DNA of 64,000 nt from Cytophagales bacterium. GTDB lineage: Bacteria > Bacteroidota > Bacteroidia > Cytophagales > Cyclobacteriaceae. The stretch lies in the NCBI GenBank assembly GCA_003454975.1, contig DMST01000116.1:39646-103645 (forward strand), in the 5' to 3' direction. Shown piece by piece: positions 62,675-64,000 of this stretch (the stretch's first letter is position 1; each line of letters starts with the position of its first letter). The notes under the pieces were generated by a model. The model was not told the origin of the DNA. It saw only the letters and a list, made by a program, of their open reading frames with translations, and made no database searches. Position numbers and translations under genes: made by a program.

Positions 62675-64000
62675 TTACTGAGAGTCTACCTTGCTGCTTT
62701 GATTGCGCACAGAATCCTCAGCTTGTTGGGCCTCCACATTGTTTTCTCGCCTTTCCCGGATAAAGTCAAACAGTTCGTTCACATTGTTGAAGCTCTGAGT
62801 GTGCATTAAGCTTACACCTGTGGTGGTGGTCTGTCCGAAATAGGAGTTGAGGGTAGGGTTGTTGCCGTTATTCAGATTATTTCGGCTATACATTTTGATG
62901 CGGAATAAACCATCGGGCGTCAGCAAGAATTCCACCGACCAGTCCCCGATAAGGGTAACGATGTCTGATCCTACACCACCGTCTGCGTTGTCATTGAGGA
63001 TACGGCCATCTCGGGTTACGCGCAGTCGGCCATCCAGAAAAGAGTAGGAGAGGCGTAGCTGAAAGGTGTTGAGGTCCTCTTCTGACAAGCTGTTGATGTC
63101 GAAGTCAATTTCCAGGTTTTCATCTACCTGGGTGACCCAATAGCTCAGCTGATTACTGAGCAGCTCGCTCACACTGGCTCCAATGGCTTGGGTAGAAACG
63201 GCGGCTACTCCCGAGCCGGTATCAAAAGCTTGCGGTTCCGAGAATCGTTTTAGGATAATGAGGCTAAACACCTGCCTTTTCATTTCTTGCTCATCCGTTC
63301 TCAGGGCTTCCTTGAAGGCACTGATGGAGGACTGGATGTCAATATTATAGGAAGTCCCGTTGACGGTAGTATTTACGGAATTCGGGTAATCGGTTACGTC
63401 TACTCCAAAGTTGATATCCGGGGATAACAAGTCGCCTTTCATGTAGAGTAAGGCTTCTGCAGGGTATCTTCTATTTGCTTCTTGCGATTGGTTAACGATG
63501 GAGGTGTCGGCCGTACTGTAGCCCATGAGTACCGGTTTCAGAGAAGTGAGCTGGCGGTAGGTCGCGGATATATCCATCTGGGCCTCGTAAGGATCGCCCG
63601 TCCAGGAAATAGTACTGCCCGGAATGATATCAAATTCCTTATTGATCAGGTTGTAAAGCGTGAAATTATAACCTCCTTCATCAATGGCCAGGTCACCAAA
63701 CATGTTGAAGGTGCCTTCTTGATCAATCTCCATGTTGATTTCGCCCGTACCCCGACCCCGAATAATATCCCCCGCTTTCAGGTCAAAAATCAATTCTACG
63801 TAGGCGTCTTTGGTTACGTCTACATCAAAATCCAGGTTAATGTCTGATAAGTCCACCGTGCCTTCGGCTTCCAAACCCACCTGCTCCTTTTGTGTGGTGT
63901 CAGCCAGGTTCACAAACTTGATGAACTCCGCCTGCTCAGCCGTAGTGGAATAATCGATGGGTATGTACAAGCGTGTGCCTCGCTCGGTAATGGCTTCTCC
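62675..64000 (-). CDS. tamB: TamB-like translocation/assembly protein, C-terminal part (partial)
   Basis: The frame is open to the right edge of the window, so the N-terminus is missing; 441 codons are visible. DUF490/TamB C-terminal features: GDIIRGRGTGEINMEID, DLAIDEGGYNFTLYNLINKEFDI, PGSTISWTGDPYEAQMDISATY and a final segment predicted as beta strands with LRVTRDGRI. TamB forms a long beta-taco bridge across the periplasm, helping outer-membrane protein insertion and lipid transport. The tail after about residue 400 (SKVDSQ end, charged) is species specific. Confidence 0.92.
   Translation of the reverse strand, partial: GEAITERGTRLYIPIDYSTTAEQAEFIKFVNLADTTQKEQVGLEAEGTVDLSDINLDFDVDVTKDAYVELIFDLKAGDIIRGRGTGEINMEIDQEGTFNMFGDLAIDEGGYNFTLYNLINKEFDIIPGSTISWTGDPYEAQMDISATYRQLTSLKPVLMGYSTADTSIVNQSQEANRRYPAEALLYMKGDLLSPDINFGVDVTDYPNSVNTTVNGTSYNIDIQSSISAFKEALRTDEQEMKRQVFSLIILKRFSEPQAFDTGSGVAAVSTQAIGASVSELLSNQLSYWVTQVDENLEIDFDINSLSEEDLNTFQLRLSYSFLDGRLRVTRDGRILNDNADGGVGSDIVTLIGDWSVEFLLTPDGLFRIKMYSRNNLNNGNNPTLNSYFGQTTTTGVSLMHTQSFNNVNELFDFIRERRENNVEAQQAEDSVRNQSSKVDSQ

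Noticed and set aside
62490..62681. 63-codon plus-strand open frame
   Set aside because: It lies antisense to the Lacal_2735 gene, whose 54-residue product is recognisable.

Overview
The window is from a member of the Bacteroidota, most likely a Cytophagales-type bacterium; this is inferred from gene content and signals, not from a marker gene. Supporting signs are repeated TAnnTTTG -7 promoter elements, very few Shine-Dalgarno sequences, two giant secreted proteins with type IX secretion (T9SS) C-terminal signals (one type A, one type B), and lineage-typical families: the bifunctional GlmU-like protein, Porin_10, DUF3667, Lacal_2735, zinc-free L31 and a NarL-style multi-PAS signalling set. 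There are no rRNA or tRNA genes, CRISPR arrays, insertion sequences or prophage genes. Genes are densely packed: several convergent pairs overlap at their stop codons or are one base apart.

Layout. 1-10250: end of a cold-shock gene, a small STAS-like gene, guaA, a TPR plus periplasmic-binding-fold protein and hemL, a DUF3667 membrane protein, an outer-membrane barrel, a gamma-carbonic-anhydrase-like protein, hutI and a double iron-sulfur (Fer4_19 + CDGSH) protein. 10267-25040: a surface-protein region. A repeat/S74-chaperone protein is followed six bases later by a 1889-residue adhesin (seven propeller-like repeats, nine Ig/HYR-like repeats, three LamG-like domains, T9SS type A tail). A lipoprotein, a decayed gene remnant and a 1752-residue PKD-repeat protein with a T9SS type B tail come next. 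25096-31350: an M61 peptidase, an eight-PAS histidine kinase and an AT-rich small gene. 31641-38661: lipid and hydrophobic-compound genes: alkB with a divergent TetR regulator and a palindrome between them, a K+ channel, YhhN, a DUF962 protein and a carotenoid-oxygenase-family enzyme.

39366-45115 is a signalling cluster (multi-PAS HisKA_2 kinase, REC-PAS-HisKA_3 kinase, NarL regulator) that reads as a phosphorelay. 45332-48012 is housekeeping (rpmE2, glmU-like, holB). 48170-50041 is an unusual transthyretin-like protein without a signal peptide. 50353-54740 is the strongest candidate for an undescribed system: a lipoprotein, a seven-helix membrane protein, a sensor-less histidine kinase and a LuxR-type regulator in a tightly coupled operon, followed by a monohaem-cytochrome-like lipoprotein. 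54847-64000 is mostly housekeeping: hemC, a deaminase, an NTF2-like protein, a zinc-ribbon coiled-coil protein, Nif3-like, lpxK, a porin, miaE, a 54-residue Lacal_2735 protein and the C-terminal part of TamB.

Two haem-pathway genes (hemL, hemC) and several envelope-biogenesis genes (lpxK, glmU-like, tamB) are here, but the full pathways are not. All functional calls rest on motif recognition by eye; no database search was possible.
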